A stretch of 64,000 nucleotides of DNA from Sulfitobacter sp. (GCA_017854855.1 JAFMGZ010000001.1:98385-162384); one strand, 5' to 3'; shown: positions 16,934 through 26,129, counted from the first letter of the stretch. The notes: generated by a model not told the origin, from the letters alone. Numbers and translations are program-made.

Positions 16934-18262
16934 TCACCGATCCTGCAAGGCAAATCCGGCATAGGCAAAGGGCATGATCGCCCGGCGGAACCGGCCCAGT
17001 TCAAACTTGGCCAATGGTCGCTGAACAGCCTTTGGATAAACCCGTTGCGGCACTTTATCTTGCACCAGATCGGACAGCAGCGCACCGCAATAGCTGCCCA
17101 TGGCAACACCATTGCCATGATAGCACAGGCTCGCAAACAGGCCCGGAACGTCAGGCACCTGGCCGACAAAGGGCATTCTGTTGCGGGCAATACAGACCAT
17201 GCCGGACCAGGTGTTCGGCGTCTCGATCTGTTTCCATGCCGGGAACATCGCCTCAAAATCAGCCCTTGCGCGCCTGATCGCGCGCGCCTCTGACCCGGCA
17301 GTGGCCATCAAGCCGCCGCGCACACCAAACAGCATGCGGTTGTCGGGCATGAGGCGAAAATAATGCAACAGGTGCCGTGTATCATAGGAGGCTTGCCCGC
17401 TGGTCCACCCTTGGGCCCCCAATTCAGATTGGGTCATCGGACGCGTCACGATAATGCTGGATTGGGTCGGCATGTACCGCCCGGCAAGCCAATCGGGCAT
17501 ATCCTCTGACGAATAGCCATTGGTGGCCACGATCACGCGTTTCGCCCTGACCCGACCATGGGCCGCCCGCAGGTCAAAGCCGCCCGCATCGCGCTGGATA
17601 TCTGTCACGGGACTGTGGTGAAAAATCTGGGCCCCGGCCTGTTCTGCCGCTGCGGCCAGACCGGTGACATATTTACGCGGATTAATCGCGAAACCGACAG
17701 GCAGCGTCAATGCACCGTGAAACCCTGCGTTCATGCCCTGTGCTTCCAAATCAGCCTTTTCCGTCAGCTGTACCTCGAAACCATAGGTTTCTGCGTAGTC
17801 ATCAACCTTCTTGCGCATCTGTTCGAAATCACGGGGGCGGTGGGCCAATTGCGTTTCGCCCTCGGAATGGCGATCGGCATCGATGTTGAAACGCTTCAAC
17901 AACCCATCGACCAGGTTGATCGCGGCCATCTCTGCGTGTCGCCATTCATCGCGACCCTGCCGGCCAAATGCCTTTTCAAGGGCCGCATTTTCCAGCATGC
18001 CACCACCCAGACAGCAAAAGCCGCCGTTCCGCCCTGATGCGCCCCAGCCAACATATTCGCTTTCCAGGACGCTGACGGAAACCCCGGCCTGGGCCAGATG
18101 CAATGCCGCTGAAATACCGGTAAACCCGCCGCCGATGATGGCCACGTCACAGATGTGATCGCCGGTCAGCGCCGGGCGGCTGGGAATGTCGCAGGTCTGA
18201 TCCCACCAACATCCCGCCCGAGGCCCGTCAGAATAGGCGAATTCAGGATAGATCCGGCGCAT
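16934..18262 (-). CDS. FAD-dependent amine oxidase, gamma-glutamylputrescine oxidase-like
   Basis: The 442-residue DAO-family flavoprotein has an N-terminal dinucleotide-binding motif VAIIGGGFTGISAAL (about residues 38-52) and VGWGASGRNGGFC (about 72-85), the block that marks PuuB/OrdL-type oxidases. Such enzymes oxidise gamma-glutamyl-putrescine or related amines to the aldehyde with release of ammonia and H2O2. Its ATG overlaps the potI TAA by 1 bp, placing it as the last gene of the potFGHI operon, which fits oxidation of the imported amine. No glutamyl-putrescine synthetase is visible nearby, so direct oxidation of another amine is possible. Confidence 0.8.
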   Translation of the reverse strand: MRRIYPEFAYSDGPRAGCWWDQTCDIPSRPALTGDHICDVAIIGGGFTGISAALHLAQAGVSVSVLESEYVGWGASGRNGGFCCLGGGMLENAALEKAFGRQGRDEWRHAEMAAINLVDGLLKRFNIDADRHSEGETQLAHRPRDFEQMRKKVDDYAETYGFEVQLTEKADLEAQGMNAGFHGALTLPVGFAINPRKYVTGLAAAAEQAGAQIFHHSPVTDIQRDAGGFDLRAAHGRVRAKRVIVATNGYSSEDMPDWLAGRYMPTQSSIIVTRPMTQSELGAQGWTSGQASYDTRHLLHYFRLMPDNRMLFGVRGGLMATAGSEARAIRRARADFEAMFPAWKQIETPNTWSGMVCIARNRMPFVGQVPDVPGLFASLCYHGNGVAMGSYCGALLSDLVQDKVPQRVYPKAVQRPLAKFELGRFRRAIMPFAYAGFALQDR

Positions 18263-19080
18263 TACCCTGCACGTTCGGCCGCTTGGGCGTCTTTTTGGGC
18301 ACGCACCGCATTCCGCTTGGTCACCAGCGAAGCCGTGACAACCCCGACCGTGACGATCAGGATCATGATCGTCGACAAGGCGTTGATCTCGGGCGAGACG
18401 CCCAGACGCACGGCCGAGAAAATCTTGATCGGCAGGGTCGTGGCCGACGGGCCAGAAGTGAAGGATGCAATGACCAGATCATCCAGACTGAGCGTAAAGG
18501 CCAAGAGCCAGCCCGAAATCACCGCAGGTGCAATGATCGGCAGGGTCACAAGGCGGAATGCCTCCCAAGGGGTTGAGCCAAGATCAAGTGCCGCCTCTTC
18601 GAGGGAACGGTCAAAGGTCACCAATCGCGAGGACACCACGACCGAAACATAGCACATCGCGAAGGTCGTATGCGCCAGGACGATTGTCAGCACACCCCGG
18701 TCCAGACCAATACCGATGAACAACAGCAACAGGGAGAGCCCGGTGATCACCTCGGGCATGACCAAGGGCGCATAGATCATGCCAGAAAACAGGGTCCGCC
18801 CCATGAACCGCCCGCCGCGCACCAGAACGTAAGCCGCCATCGTGCCCAGGATTGTCGCAAAGGTGGATGAAATCACCGCCACTTTGATCGTCACCCATGC
18901 AGCGTCCAGAAAGGCTTCGTTCTGGAAAAGCGTGCCGTACCATTTGGTCGAAAACCCCGCCCAGACCGTCACCAGTTTGGAGGCATTGAAGCTGTAGAAG
19001 ATCAGCACCAGCATCGGCAGGTACAAAAATGCGAAGCCCAAGCTCAGCGAGGTGACATTGAACCAGCTTAAACGCTTCAC
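18262..19080 (-). CDS. potI: Putrescine ABC transporter permease PotI
   Basis: The 272-residue inner-membrane permease has six predicted helices and the BPD_transp_1 EAA loop, read as EEAALDLGSTPWEAFRLVTLPIIAP, which docks the ATPase. The N-terminal FNVTSLSLGFAFLYLPMLVLIFYSFN is typical of the PotC/PotI half. It overlaps potH by 4 bp (ATGA) and the downstream oxidase by 1 bp. With PotH it forms the membrane channel for polyamine uptake. Confidence 0.92.
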   Translation of the reverse strand: MKRLSWFNVTSLSLGFAFLYLPMLVLIFYSFNASKLVTVWAGFSTKWYGTLFQNEAFLDAAWVTIKVAVISSTFATILGTMAAYVLVRGGRFMGRTLFSGMIYAPLVMPEVITGLSLLLLFIGIGLDRGVLTIVLAHTTFAMCYVSVVVSSRLVTFDRSLEEAALDLGSTPWEAFRLVTLPIIAPAVISGWLLAFTLSLDDLVIASFTSGPSATTLPIKIFSAVRLGVSPEINALSTIMILIVTVGVVTASLVTKRNAVRAQKDAQAAERAG

Positions 19081-19952
19081 TGTTCAGCCTCCTGCTGCTT
19101 TTGCTGGTTGCGCTGGAACAGCACAATCGGAACCACAAGGATCAACAGCAAGATCACCGCCACCGCAGAGGCCACCGGCCAGTCGCGGTTGTTAAAGAAC
19201 TCTTCCCACAGCACCTTGCCGATCATCAGCGTACCCGACCCCCCCAGCAGCGACGGGATCACAAATTCACCCAGCGCCGGGATGAACACCAGAAAAGACC
19301 CCGCCACGATACCGTTCCTGGACAGCGGAATGGTCACCAGCCAGAAGGCCTGTGTGCGGGTGCAGCCCAGATCCTGGGCCGCCTCATCCAGCGACGCATC
19401 GAGCCGGTCAAGAGCCGCGTAAATCGGCAGGATCATGAAGGGCAGATAGGTATAAACGATGCCGATATAGACAGCCGTCGTTGTGTTCAGAATGATCAAC
19501 GGTTCTGAAATCAGCCCCAGCCAGGTCAAAAGCTGGTTCAACAGCCCTTCGTTGCTGAGGATGCCCATCCAGGCGTAGACCCGGATCAGGAATGACGTCC
19601 AGAACGGCAGGATCACCAGCATCATCAAGGTGGCGCGCCATTCATCGGGGGCCTTGGCCATGCCATAGGCGATCGGATATCCCACCATCAGGGTCAAAAC
19701 CGTCGAAATCAACGCGATCCGAAGGGAGCTGAGGTAGGCTTTCCAGTAGAGATCATCCTCAGTCAGAAAAACGAAGTTTTCAAAGTCCAGCTCGCGGATC
19801 AGCGCGGCGATGCCATCCTTGAGGGTCGGCGCATAGGGCGGAATCGCCAATGCAGCATCCGAGAGCGAGATTTTCAGCACGATCAGGAAGGGTGCCAGAA
19901 ACAGCACCAGCAACCAGACATAGGGCACAAGGATCAGAGCGGCGCGGCGCAT
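19077..19952 (-). CDS. potH: Putrescine ABC transporter permease PotH
   Basis: The 291-residue permease has six predicted helices and the EAA loop DEAAQDLGCTRTQAFWLVTIPLS. The long first periplasmic loop (about residues 30-80) and ENFVFLTEDDLYWKAYLSSLR are typical of PotB/PotH. It starts 100 bp after potG, a gap that contains a dispersed repeat, and overlaps potI by 4 bp. Function: polyamine import with PotF, PotG and PotI. Confidence 0.92.
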   Translation of the reverse strand: MRRAALILVPYVWLLVLFLAPFLIVLKISLSDAALAIPPYAPTLKDGIAALIRELDFENFVFLTEDDLYWKAYLSSLRIALISTVLTLMVGYPIAYGMAKAPDEWRATLMMLVILPFWTSFLIRVYAWMGILSNEGLLNQLLTWLGLISEPLIILNTTTAVYIGIVYTYLPFMILPIYAALDRLDASLDEAAQDLGCTRTQAFWLVTIPLSRNGIVAGSFLVFIPALGEFVIPSLLGGSGTLMIGKVLWEEFFNNRDWPVASAVAVILLLILVVPIVLFQRNQQKQQEAEQ

Positions 19953-19978
19953 GATTAGCAGCCTTTCCGTGGTGACGT

Positions 19979-20032
19979 CGGAGCGAGGGGCCAGCCCCTC
20001 GCGCTCCCCGAGGTATTTATGGCCAAAAAGAG
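19979..20032. repeat. Dispersed intergenic repeat, copy 1
   Basis: In the potG-potH gap an 8-bp hairpin (GCGAGGGG/CCCCTCGC) is followed by CTCCCCGAGGTATTTATGG and CCAAAAAGAGG. The reverse complement of 38325-38394 has the same layout: GC-rich hairpins followed by CCCCCGAGGTGTTTAAGG and CCAAAAAGAGA. Two copies in this window suggest a family of non-coding repeats. Confidence 0.6.
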
Positions 20033-20052
20033 GGGGAAGAGGTTCTGGGCCA

Positions 20053-21180
20053 TCATTGTTCCAACATGACGCCGGCAGTGGCGGTCCAGGAAATCCAAAC
20101 GGGGTCTTCCCAGGTGATATTGCGGCGCGCGATACGGCGGGTGTTGGCGGTCTGCGCCTTGATTACCTGACCACCGGGCAATGCGACGTGATAAGTCGAC
20201 AGATTGCCCAGATAGGCAATGTCGAGCACCTTGCCTTGCAGCAGGTTCACGGCCCCTTCCGGCTTTTCGGACGAGATGCTGATCTTTTCTGGGCGGATGG
20301 CCAGATGGGCCTTTTGACCTTCAGCGAATTTGGTCTGCGAGGTGGCAGTGATCGGGGGCTGGCCCTCTGCCCAGTTCAGGGCATAGCTTTCATCACCTGA
20401 CGGGGTGGCGATGCCCTGGATGATATTCACATCACCGATGAAGTCGGCGACATAGACCGAATTGGGATATTCATAGATTGCCGCCGGTGTGGCCACCTGG
20501 ATGATGCGGCCTTCGTCCATGACGGCCACACGGGACGCGACGGTCATCGCCTCTTCCTGATCGTGGGTCACGATGACAAAAGTGGTGCCGGTGGTTTCCT
20601 GAATGTCCATCAGTTCAAACTGTGTGTCTTGCCGCAGTTTCTTGTCCAATGCACCCAGTGGTTCATCCAGCAAAAGCAGCTTGGGGGCCTTTGCCAGCGA
20701 CCGGGCGAGGGCAACACGCTGGCGTTGGCCGCCGGAAATCTGATGGGGTTTGCGCCGGGCGAATTTTTCCAGCCGCACCAGTTTCAGCATCTCATCGACG
20801 CGGGCGTCAATCTCTGCCTTGCTCTTGCGGTCGCGTTTGAGGCCAAAGGCGATGTTTTCCCAAACGCTCAGATGCGGAAACAGGGCGTAGGACTGGAACA
20901 TCATGTTCACCGCCCGCTCGTTCGGGGGAACCGGGCCGATGTCTTTGCCAGCCAATTCGATGCGGCCTTCGGTGACCGTCTCAAAGCCGGCCAACATGCG
21001 CATCATGGTCGTCTTGCCGCAGCCCGACGGGCCGAGAAGCGCGAAAAATTCCTGCGCAAAAATATCCAGTGTCAGATCGTCGATCGCGACGAAATCACCG
21101 AACCGTTTGGTTACATTCTGAAACCGGATCAGCGGTTTTTCATTCGGATCGTCCCAGGGGGCAAAAACGGTCTGGCTCAC
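20053..21180 (-). CDS. potG: Putrescine ABC transporter ATPase PotG
   Basis: The 375-residue ATPase energises polyamine import. Walker A GPSGCGKTT is at residues 50-58, the Q-loop at FQSYALFPH, the ABC signature ISGGQRQRV at about 148-156, Walker B LLLLDEP at 168-174 and the switch His in VTHDQEEA. A C-terminal TOBE domain (about 290-375) is typical of PotA/PotG. It follows potF by 76 bp, with a strong hairpin between them, and precedes potH. The MalK/PotA family is broad, but the neighbours fix the substrate class. Confidence 0.93.
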   Translation of the reverse strand: MSQTVFAPWDDPNEKPLIRFQNVTKRFGDFVAIDDLTLDIFAQEFFALLGPSGCGKTTMMRMLAGFETVTEGRIELAGKDIGPVPPNERAVNMMFQSYALFPHLSVWENIAFGLKRDRKSKAEIDARVDEMLKLVRLEKFARRKPHQISGGQRQRVALARSLAKAPKLLLLDEPLGALDKKLRQDTQFELMDIQETTGTTFVIVTHDQEEAMTVASRVAVMDEGRIIQVATPAAIYEYPNSVYVADFIGDVNIIQGIATPSGDESYALNWAEGQPPITATSQTKFAEGQKAHLAIRPEKISISSEKPEGAVNLLQGKVLDIAYLGNLSTYHVALPGGQVIKAQTANTRRIARRNITWEDPVWISWTATAGVMLEQ

Positions 21181-21210
21181 GAAAGGATATCCCTTTGATT
21201 GTCGGGAGAG

Positions 21211-21246
21211 AGAAAAAGAAGGGCGCGGTCAGCTATGACCGCGCCC
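21211..21246 (-). terminator. potF-potG intergenic terminator/attenuator
   Basis: A perfect 11-bp stem (GGGCGCGGTCA/TGACCGCGCCC) with a 4-nt loop occupies 21221-21246. On the minus strand it is followed by TTCTTTTTCT. It sits directly after potF, as often seen where the binding protein is made in excess over the membrane parts; partial read-through would feed potGHI. Confidence 0.8.
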
Positions 21247-21256
21247 TCATTTGGAT

Positions 21257-22342
21257 TTATGTACCTGATTTGATCTTTGTCCACATGCGGGTCACGCCGC
21301 GCTGCACCTTTGGATCGTAAGGTGATGTGGTGTAGAGATTTTCAAGCGTTGCCGCGTCAGGATAGATCGCTGTGTCGCCGATCACATCTTCGACGAGGAA
21401 CTCCTGCGATGCCTTGTTGCCGTTGGCGTAGTAGACATAGTTCGACGCCGCCGCCATGTTCTGTGCATCCATGATGAAATTCAGGAACTTATGGGCCGCA
21501 GCCGGGTTGGGCGCATCAACCGGGATCGCCATGTTGTCAAACCACATCAATGCACCCTCTTTGGGAGCGTAATAAGCGATTTCCACACCATTGTCGGCCT
21601 CTGCCGCGCGGTCACGCGCCTGCAGGATATCGCCGGACCAGCCAACAGCCACGCAGATGTCACCATTGGCAAGCGCATTGATGTATTCCGAGCTGTGGAA
21701 TTTCTGCACGAAGGGTGCAATGGCGGTCAAGACAGGCTCTACCTTGCCGATGACGTCCAGATCCTGGCTGTCGGGGTCTTCACCGATATAGGCCAGGGCC
21801 GCCGGAATGATCTCTGCCGGGGCATCGAGGAAATGCACGCCGCAGCCTTGCAGTTTCTCCATGTTCGCCGGATCAAACACCAGTGCCAGAGAATCCATCG
21901 GCGCGTCATCGCCCAGCAGTTCTTTGACCTTGCCGACGTTCACACCGATACCTGTGGTGCCCCACATGTAGTTGATCGCATATTCCCCGGTGGGATCATA
22001 TTTCATCAGGCGGTTTTCGATCACGTCCCACATGTTCGCGATATTCGGCAGCTGGGCCTTGTCGAGCTTTTGGAAAGCGCCGGCTGTGATCTGACGCTGC
22101 AGGAATGTCCCTGACGGCACAACAACGTCATATCCGGACCCACCAGCCAGCAGCTTGGTCTCAAGCAATTCGTTGCTGTCGAAAACGTCATAGATCAGGT
22201 CGATGCCGGTTTCTGCCTCGAACTTTTCCAACAATGATTCGTCGATATAGTCGGACCAGTTGTAGACGCGCACCTCTTCGGCAACAGCGGCACCGGCCAT
22301 CAAGGCAGCAGCGGCAACGCCGCCCAAAATACGATACTTCAT
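21257..22342 (-). CDS. potF: Putrescine-binding periplasmic protein PotF
   Basis: The 361-residue solute-binding protein has a signal peptide (MKYRILGGVAAAALMAGAAVA, cleavage after about residue 21) and begins the mature part with EEVRVYNWSDYIDESLLEKFE, the PotD/PotF signature. Further polyamine-site blocks are YDVVVPSGTFLQRQ, NYMWGTTGIGVNVGKV and the aromatic MWFDNMAIP near residue 262. It collects putrescine or a related diamine in the periplasm for PotGHI. It is the first gene of the operon, with the candidate regulator site 40 bp upstream. Confidence 0.92.
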   Translation of the reverse strand: MKYRILGGVAAAALMAGAAVAEEVRVYNWSDYIDESLLEKFEAETGIDLIYDVFDSNELLETKLLAGGSGYDVVVPSGTFLQRQITAGAFQKLDKAQLPNIANMWDVIENRLMKYDPTGEYAINYMWGTTGIGVNVGKVKELLGDDAPMDSLALVFDPANMEKLQGCGVHFLDAPAEIIPAALAYIGEDPDSQDLDVIGKVEPVLTAIAPFVQKFHSSEYINALANGDICVAVGWSGDILQARDRAAEADNGVEIAYYAPKEGALMWFDNMAIPVDAPNPAAAHKFLNFIMDAQNMAAASNYVYYANGNKASQEFLVEDVIGDTAIYPDAATLENLYTTSPYDPKVQRGVTRMWTKIKSGT

Positions 22343-22381
22343 GTCTTACTCCCATTAGAGAACCGGGTTTATCCCGGCATT

Positions 22382-22404
22382 GGATCAATTTGATCAAGTT
22401 TTGC
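22382..22404. promoter_or_regulatory. Candidate GntR operator, potF/GntR divergent gap
   Basis: A perfect inverted repeat GATCAATTTGATC (6-bp arms, 1-nt centre) at 22383-22395 lies in the 146-bp divergent gap between potF and the GntR gene. A closely related sequence lies before spuC (23204-23225), sharing the exact 10-mer AATTTGATCA and a similar right flank. The pairing with the adjacent regulator is inferred. Confidence 0.55.
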
Positions 22405-22488
22405 GTCTTGCGGCAAGATGCTTTATGCATTCACTCAGGACGCAGAGGCGCAGGCTGCGTCACTATGACCAATAAATAGGCGACCGTC

Positions 22489-23190
22489 ATGAGCATTGAA
22501 GTAACGCCCCAGACCAATCCGTTTACGCCAAGCGATGCTGCCAAGGTGCCCGCGCATCAACTGGTCTATGAAAAACTGCGGGCCATGATCCTGTTTGGCG
22601 ATCTGGCACCGGGTCAGCCCGTGACCATCCAGGGGCTGACCGACCAATTGGATGCCGGCATGACACCCGTCAGAGAAGCCCTGCGCCGCCTGATCGCCGA
22701 AGGTGCCCTGACCCATCAGGGCAATCGCCGGGTCAGCGTGCCGATTCTGACACCCGATTGCGCGGATGAGCTTGGTTTCATGAGAAAAACGCTTGAGCCA
22801 GAACTGGCGCGCCGTGCCGCGTTGCGCATGGACAAGGCCGTTCTCAAGGCGCTTCAGGCCTGTGATGACGACCTGAACCGCGCCATCGCGCAGGGGGATG
22901 TCGGCGGGTATCTGACCCATAACTATCGCTTTCATGCCCTGATCAACGAAACTGCGGATGCGCCCATCATGGCCGCCACCGTGGACCGTTTATGGCTGCG
23001 CTTCGGGCCCTCTCTGCGGGTTGTGTGCGGCCGGTTTGGCACCAGCAACCTGCCGGACAAACACAAGGACCTGCTGGACGCTTTTGCCACCCGCGACGCG
23101 AAAGCCGCGGCAGCTGCCATGCAAGAGGACGTTTTGCAGGGTACGCAACAGATTGAAACGGCATTGCTTGATGGCACCGTCGCAATCTGA
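22489..23190 (+). CDS. GntR-family regulator (FCD subfamily) of polyamine genes
   Basis: The 233-residue regulator has an N-terminal winged helix-turn-helix (about 20-85) with the GntR signature LVYEKLRAMILFGDLAPGQ, TPVREALRRLIAEGAL and GNRRVSV. A C-terminal all-helical FCD effector domain follows (about 90-225), where Asp/His residues usually bind a metal that contacts the ligand. It lies between the divergent potF operon and the downstream aminotransferase gene, so it most likely controls both. A polyamine or its breakdown product as effector is inferred from context. It may repress or activate; the position of the sites favours repression. Confidence 0.85.
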   Translation: MSIEVTPQTNPFTPSDAAKVPAHQLVYEKLRAMILFGDLAPGQPVTIQGLTDQLDAGMTPVREALRRLIAEGALTHQGNRRVSVPILTPDCADELGFMRKTLEPELARRAALRMDKAVLKALQACDDDLNRAIAQGDVGGYLTHNYRFHALINETADAPIMAATVDRLWLRFGPSLRVVCGRFGTSNLPDKHKDLLDAFATRDAKAAAAAMQEDVLQGTQQIETALLDGTVAI

Positions 23191-23195
23191 TTCGA

Positions 23196-23225
23196 TTGAC
23201 TTTGGATAATTTGATCATATTCTGC
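23196..23225 (+). promoter_or_regulatory. spuC promoter with embedded candidate operator
   Basis: A sigma-70-like pair TTGACT (23196-23201) and TATTCT (23218-23223) is spaced by 16 bp. The 10-mer AATTTGATCA at 23208-23217, identical to that in the potF gap, fills the spacer. A regulator bound there would block RNA polymerase. Promoter activity is inferred from sequence only. Confidence 0.5.
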
Positions 23226-23260
23226 CCAAAACTTTTCCCCTCTCGAGTAGGTCCAGAATC

Positions 23261-24658
23261 ATGCCGACAATCACCAATCATTTGCCCACCGCAGAGCTGC
23301 AGGCGCTGGATGCTGCCCATCACATGCACCCGTTCACCACCGGCAATGATCTGAACGCAAAAGGTGCCCGTGTGATTACCCGGGCCAAAGGGGTCTATTT
23401 GACCGACAGCGACGGGAACGAAATCCTGGATGCCATGGCGGGTCTGTGGTGTGTGAACCTTGGCTATGGCCGCCCCGAGATGGGCCAGGTCGCGGCCCGC
23501 CAGATGGATGAGCTGCCTTTCTACAATACCTTCTTTCAGACAACCCATGTGCCCGTGATCGCGCTGTCGGCCGAGCTGGCCAAACTGGCCCCCGGCAACC
23601 TGAACCACATCTTCTACGCTGGCTCCGGCTCTGAGGCGAATGACACGAACCTGCGGATGGTCCGCACCTATTGGGCCGAAAAGGGCGAACCACAAAAAAG
23701 CCATGTCATCAGCCGCAAGAATGCCTATCACGGGTCTTCCGTCGGGTCAGGGTCGCTTGGCGGCATGGCCTATATGCACGCCCAGGGCGGCATGCCGATC
23801 CCCGGCATCCACCACATCGGCCAGCCCGATTGGTGGTCAGAAGGCGGCGATCATACGCCCGAGGCATTCGGCCTTGCCCGCGCCCAGGAATTGGAAGCCA
23901 AGATCCTTGAGTTGGGCGAACAGAATGTCGCGGCCTTTATCGCAGAGCCCGTTCAGGGGGCCGGCGGGGTCATCATTCCGCCCGCAACCTATTGGCCCGA
24001 AATTCAGCGTATCTGCAAGAAATACAACGTTCTGCTGATCGCGGACGAGGTGATCTGCGGCTTTGGCCGGACGGGCAACTGGTTTGGCTCTCAGACAATG
24101 GGCATCACACCCGACATTATGACCATCGCCAAGGGGCTGTCATCGGGCTATGCGCCTATCGGCGGCTCGATTGTGTCGGATGAGATTGCCGAGGTGATCA
24201 ACGCCTGCGAATTCAACCATGGCTACACCTATTCCGGCCACCCGGTCTGTGCCGCCGTCGCACTTGAGAACCTGCGGATCATGCAGGAAGAAGACATCCT
24301 TTCCCATGTCCGCAACGTGGCCATTCCCGCGCTGCATGCGGCGCTGGCGGATCTTGGGGAACATCCTTTGGTGGGTGGTGTGAACAAATCAGGCATGATG
24401 GCATCGCTGCCCCTGACCCCCCACAAGGAAAGCCGTGCCAAATTCGCAGGCGACAGCGGGACCGTCGGCTATATGTGCCGTGAACATTGCTTTGCCAATA
24501 ATCTGGTGATGCGCCATGTGGGTGACCGGATGATCATTTCGCCACCGCTGGTCATCACCCCAGAAGAGATCGAAGTCTTTGCAAAGCGCGCCAAGACAGC
24601 GCTGGATGCGACCTACAAAGACCTCAAGGACAAGGACATGCTCAAAGCGGCATCCTGA
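23261..24658 (+). CDS. Class III aminotransferase, putrescine-pyruvate type (SpuC-like)
   Basis: The 465-residue PLP enzyme transfers the amino group of a diamine or omega-amino acid to pyruvate. The PLP lysine is Lys291 in TIAKGLSSGY, and Asp262 in LLIADEVICGFGRTG contacts the pyridine nitrogen. FYAGSGSEANDTN (about 118-130) forms the phosphate cup. The N-terminal HHMHPFTTGNDL and AGLWCVNLGYGR blocks match the SpuC/omega-transaminase branch. It lies 70 bp after the GntR gene, next to polyamine import genes, which favours putrescine or gamma-glutamylputrescine aldehyde metabolism. Beta-alanine:pyruvate aminotransferase is the main alternative. Confidence 0.85.
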   Translation: MPTITNHLPTAELQALDAAHHMHPFTTGNDLNAKGARVITRAKGVYLTDSDGNEILDAMAGLWCVNLGYGRPEMGQVAARQMDELPFYNTFFQTTHVPVIALSAELAKLAPGNLNHIFYAGSGSEANDTNLRMVRTYWAEKGEPQKSHVISRKNAYHGSSVGSGSLGGMAYMHAQGGMPIPGIHHIGQPDWWSEGGDHTPEAFGLARAQELEAKILELGEQNVAAFIAEPVQGAGGVIIPPATYWPEIQRICKKYNVLLIADEVICGFGRTGNWFGSQTMGITPDIMTIAKGLSSGYAPIGGSIVSDEIAEVINACEFNHGYTYSGHPVCAAVALENLRIMQEEDILSHVRNVAIPALHAALADLGEHPLVGGVNKSGMMASLPLTPHKESRAKFAGDSGTVGYMCREHCFANNLVMRHVGDRMIISPPLVITPEEIEVFAKRAKTALDATYKDLKDKDMLKAAS

Positions 24659-24677
24659 TCTGCGAACCCATGATCAC

Positions 24678-24705
24678 AGCGGTCGGACATTCAGGTTCGG
24701 CCGCT
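24678..24705. terminator. Possible terminator between convergent spuC and transglycosylase genes
   Basis: An 8-bp stem AGCGGTCG/CGGCCGCT (one G-T pair) with a 12-nt loop lies in the 57-bp convergent gap. There is no clear T-run, so the call is weak. Confidence 0.35.
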
Positions 24706-24715
24706 TGAAAATCCC

Positions 24716-25984
24716 TCATAAATTCCGCAACTTTTCCAGCACTTGCAGCGACGGATAGCCATCAGGCAACATCCCTTGTGACTGTTGAAACCGTCGGACT
24801 GCGTTGATCGTCAGCGGACCCATTTTGGCGTCAATCTTGACCGTATCAAACCCTGCGGCCGTCAGCCGTTCCTGCAACTCGATCCGCTCCTCCTTGCTCA
24901 GCGCGCGCAACCGGCGCGGCCAGTCATGTTTGATCGCGGCACCGCCAGAGATCCGGTCGCTCAGGTGGCCCACTCCGATGACATAGGCATCGGCGGAATT
25001 ATACTTCTCGATCACCGCGAAATTGGAAAAGATCATGAACGCGGCCCCCTCTGCCCCGCCTGGCAACAGGATGGACGCCACACCATGCGCATCGTCAAAT
25101 GCACCGTTGACCGGGGTCACACCCGCCTTGGCCCAATGACTGGGCAGATGCCGCACCTCGCGGTCGGCAACGGTATGGTCAAACCCCTCAGGCAGATTGA
25201 CCTCAACACCCCAGGGCTGCCCCTGGGTCCAGCCGAAATGCTTTAGATACGCCCCGGTAGAGGCAAGGGCATCTGTCGGATCGTCCGCCCAGATGTTGCG
25301 TTTGCCATCGCCGTCAAAATCAACCGCATGGGCCTGAAAGGAAGAAGGCATGAACTGTGTATGCCCCATCGCCCCCGCCCAACTGCCCTGCATCCGCGCG
25401 GGCGTGACATCACCGTTTTGCAAAATGCGCAGCGCATGCACCAGCTCCGCCTCAAAAAAGGCGGTGCGCCTTGCGTCATAGGCCAGCGTGGTCAGCCCGT
25501 TGATCACCGGCTCTGAACCGCGAAAGGTGCCATAGGCGCTTTCCAGTCCCCAGATCGCGACAATCACCTCTTTTTCAACGCCGAATTGTGCCTCTATCCG
25601 GTTCAGGGTCGGCGTCCATTTGGCCAGCGCAGCCTGGCCATTCTGGATTCGCAGGTCAGACACGGCAGTGTCCAGATAATCCCAAATCGTCTTGGTAAAC
25701 TCAGCCTGATTGCGATCCCGTTTGATGATGGCCGCATCGTAACTGGCCCCCTTCATCGCGGTATCAAAAGTCGTGGCACTGATCCCTTGGCTCAGGGCGC
25801 GGGCGCGAAATTCCTCGACCCAATTGGCCAATCCCTGCGCTGTCGTCGTATCCGGGTTGGATGCCAGAACAACCGCGCCGCTGCGCTCTGCCGGTCTGGT
25901 TGAGGTGATCGGGCTATTTGCCCAAACCAACGTGGACATGGCGCATAGCATTGTTGCACCGACCAACATAAGACGTCTTTTCAT
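24716..25984 (-). CDS. Lytic murein transglycosylase (MltB type) with PG-binding domain
   Basis: The 422-residue exported enzyme cleaves the MurNAc-GlcNAc bond with formation of anhydromuropeptides. A signal peptide spans about residues 1-22 (no lipobox). The SLT_2/MltB catalytic domain (about 48-340) has the catalytic Glu in IWGLESAYGTFRG and the blocks SWAGAMGHTQFMPSSF and DFDGDGKRNIW. A C-terminal PG_binding_1 domain (about 362-420) has DAKMGPLTINAVRRFQQ. The size and architecture are standard for alphaproteobacterial MltB homologues. It is convergent with spuC and followed upstream by rnr on the same strand after a 145-bp gap. Confidence 0.92.
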   Translation of the reverse strand: MKRRLMLVGATMLCAMSTLVWANSPITSTRPAERSGAVVLASNPDTTTAQGLANWVEEFRARALSQGISATTFDTAMKGASYDAAIIKRDRNQAEFTKTIWDYLDTAVSDLRIQNGQAALAKWTPTLNRIEAQFGVEKEVIVAIWGLESAYGTFRGSEPVINGLTTLAYDARRTAFFEAELVHALRILQNGDVTPARMQGSWAGAMGHTQFMPSSFQAHAVDFDGDGKRNIWADDPTDALASTGAYLKHFGWTQGQPWGVEVNLPEGFDHTVADREVRHLPSHWAKAGVTPVNGAFDDAHGVASILLPGGAEGAAFMIFSNFAVIEKYNSADAYVIGVGHLSDRISGGAAIKHDWPRRLRALSKEERIELQERLTAAGFDTVKIDAKMGPLTINAVRRFQQSQGMLPDGYPSLQVLEKLRNL

Positions 25985-26129
25985 GATCTACCCGCCTGCC
26001 TGCCCGGTTGCGTGTCCGGTTGCATTACTACCCTGCCACGATCCTAGCGCGTTCATGGACACCGCAAAAGCCCTGTGTCTGGAGACGCGCGGCCTTTCGC
26101 GCGTCCAGGCCATGCAGCAGGCCCGAACC

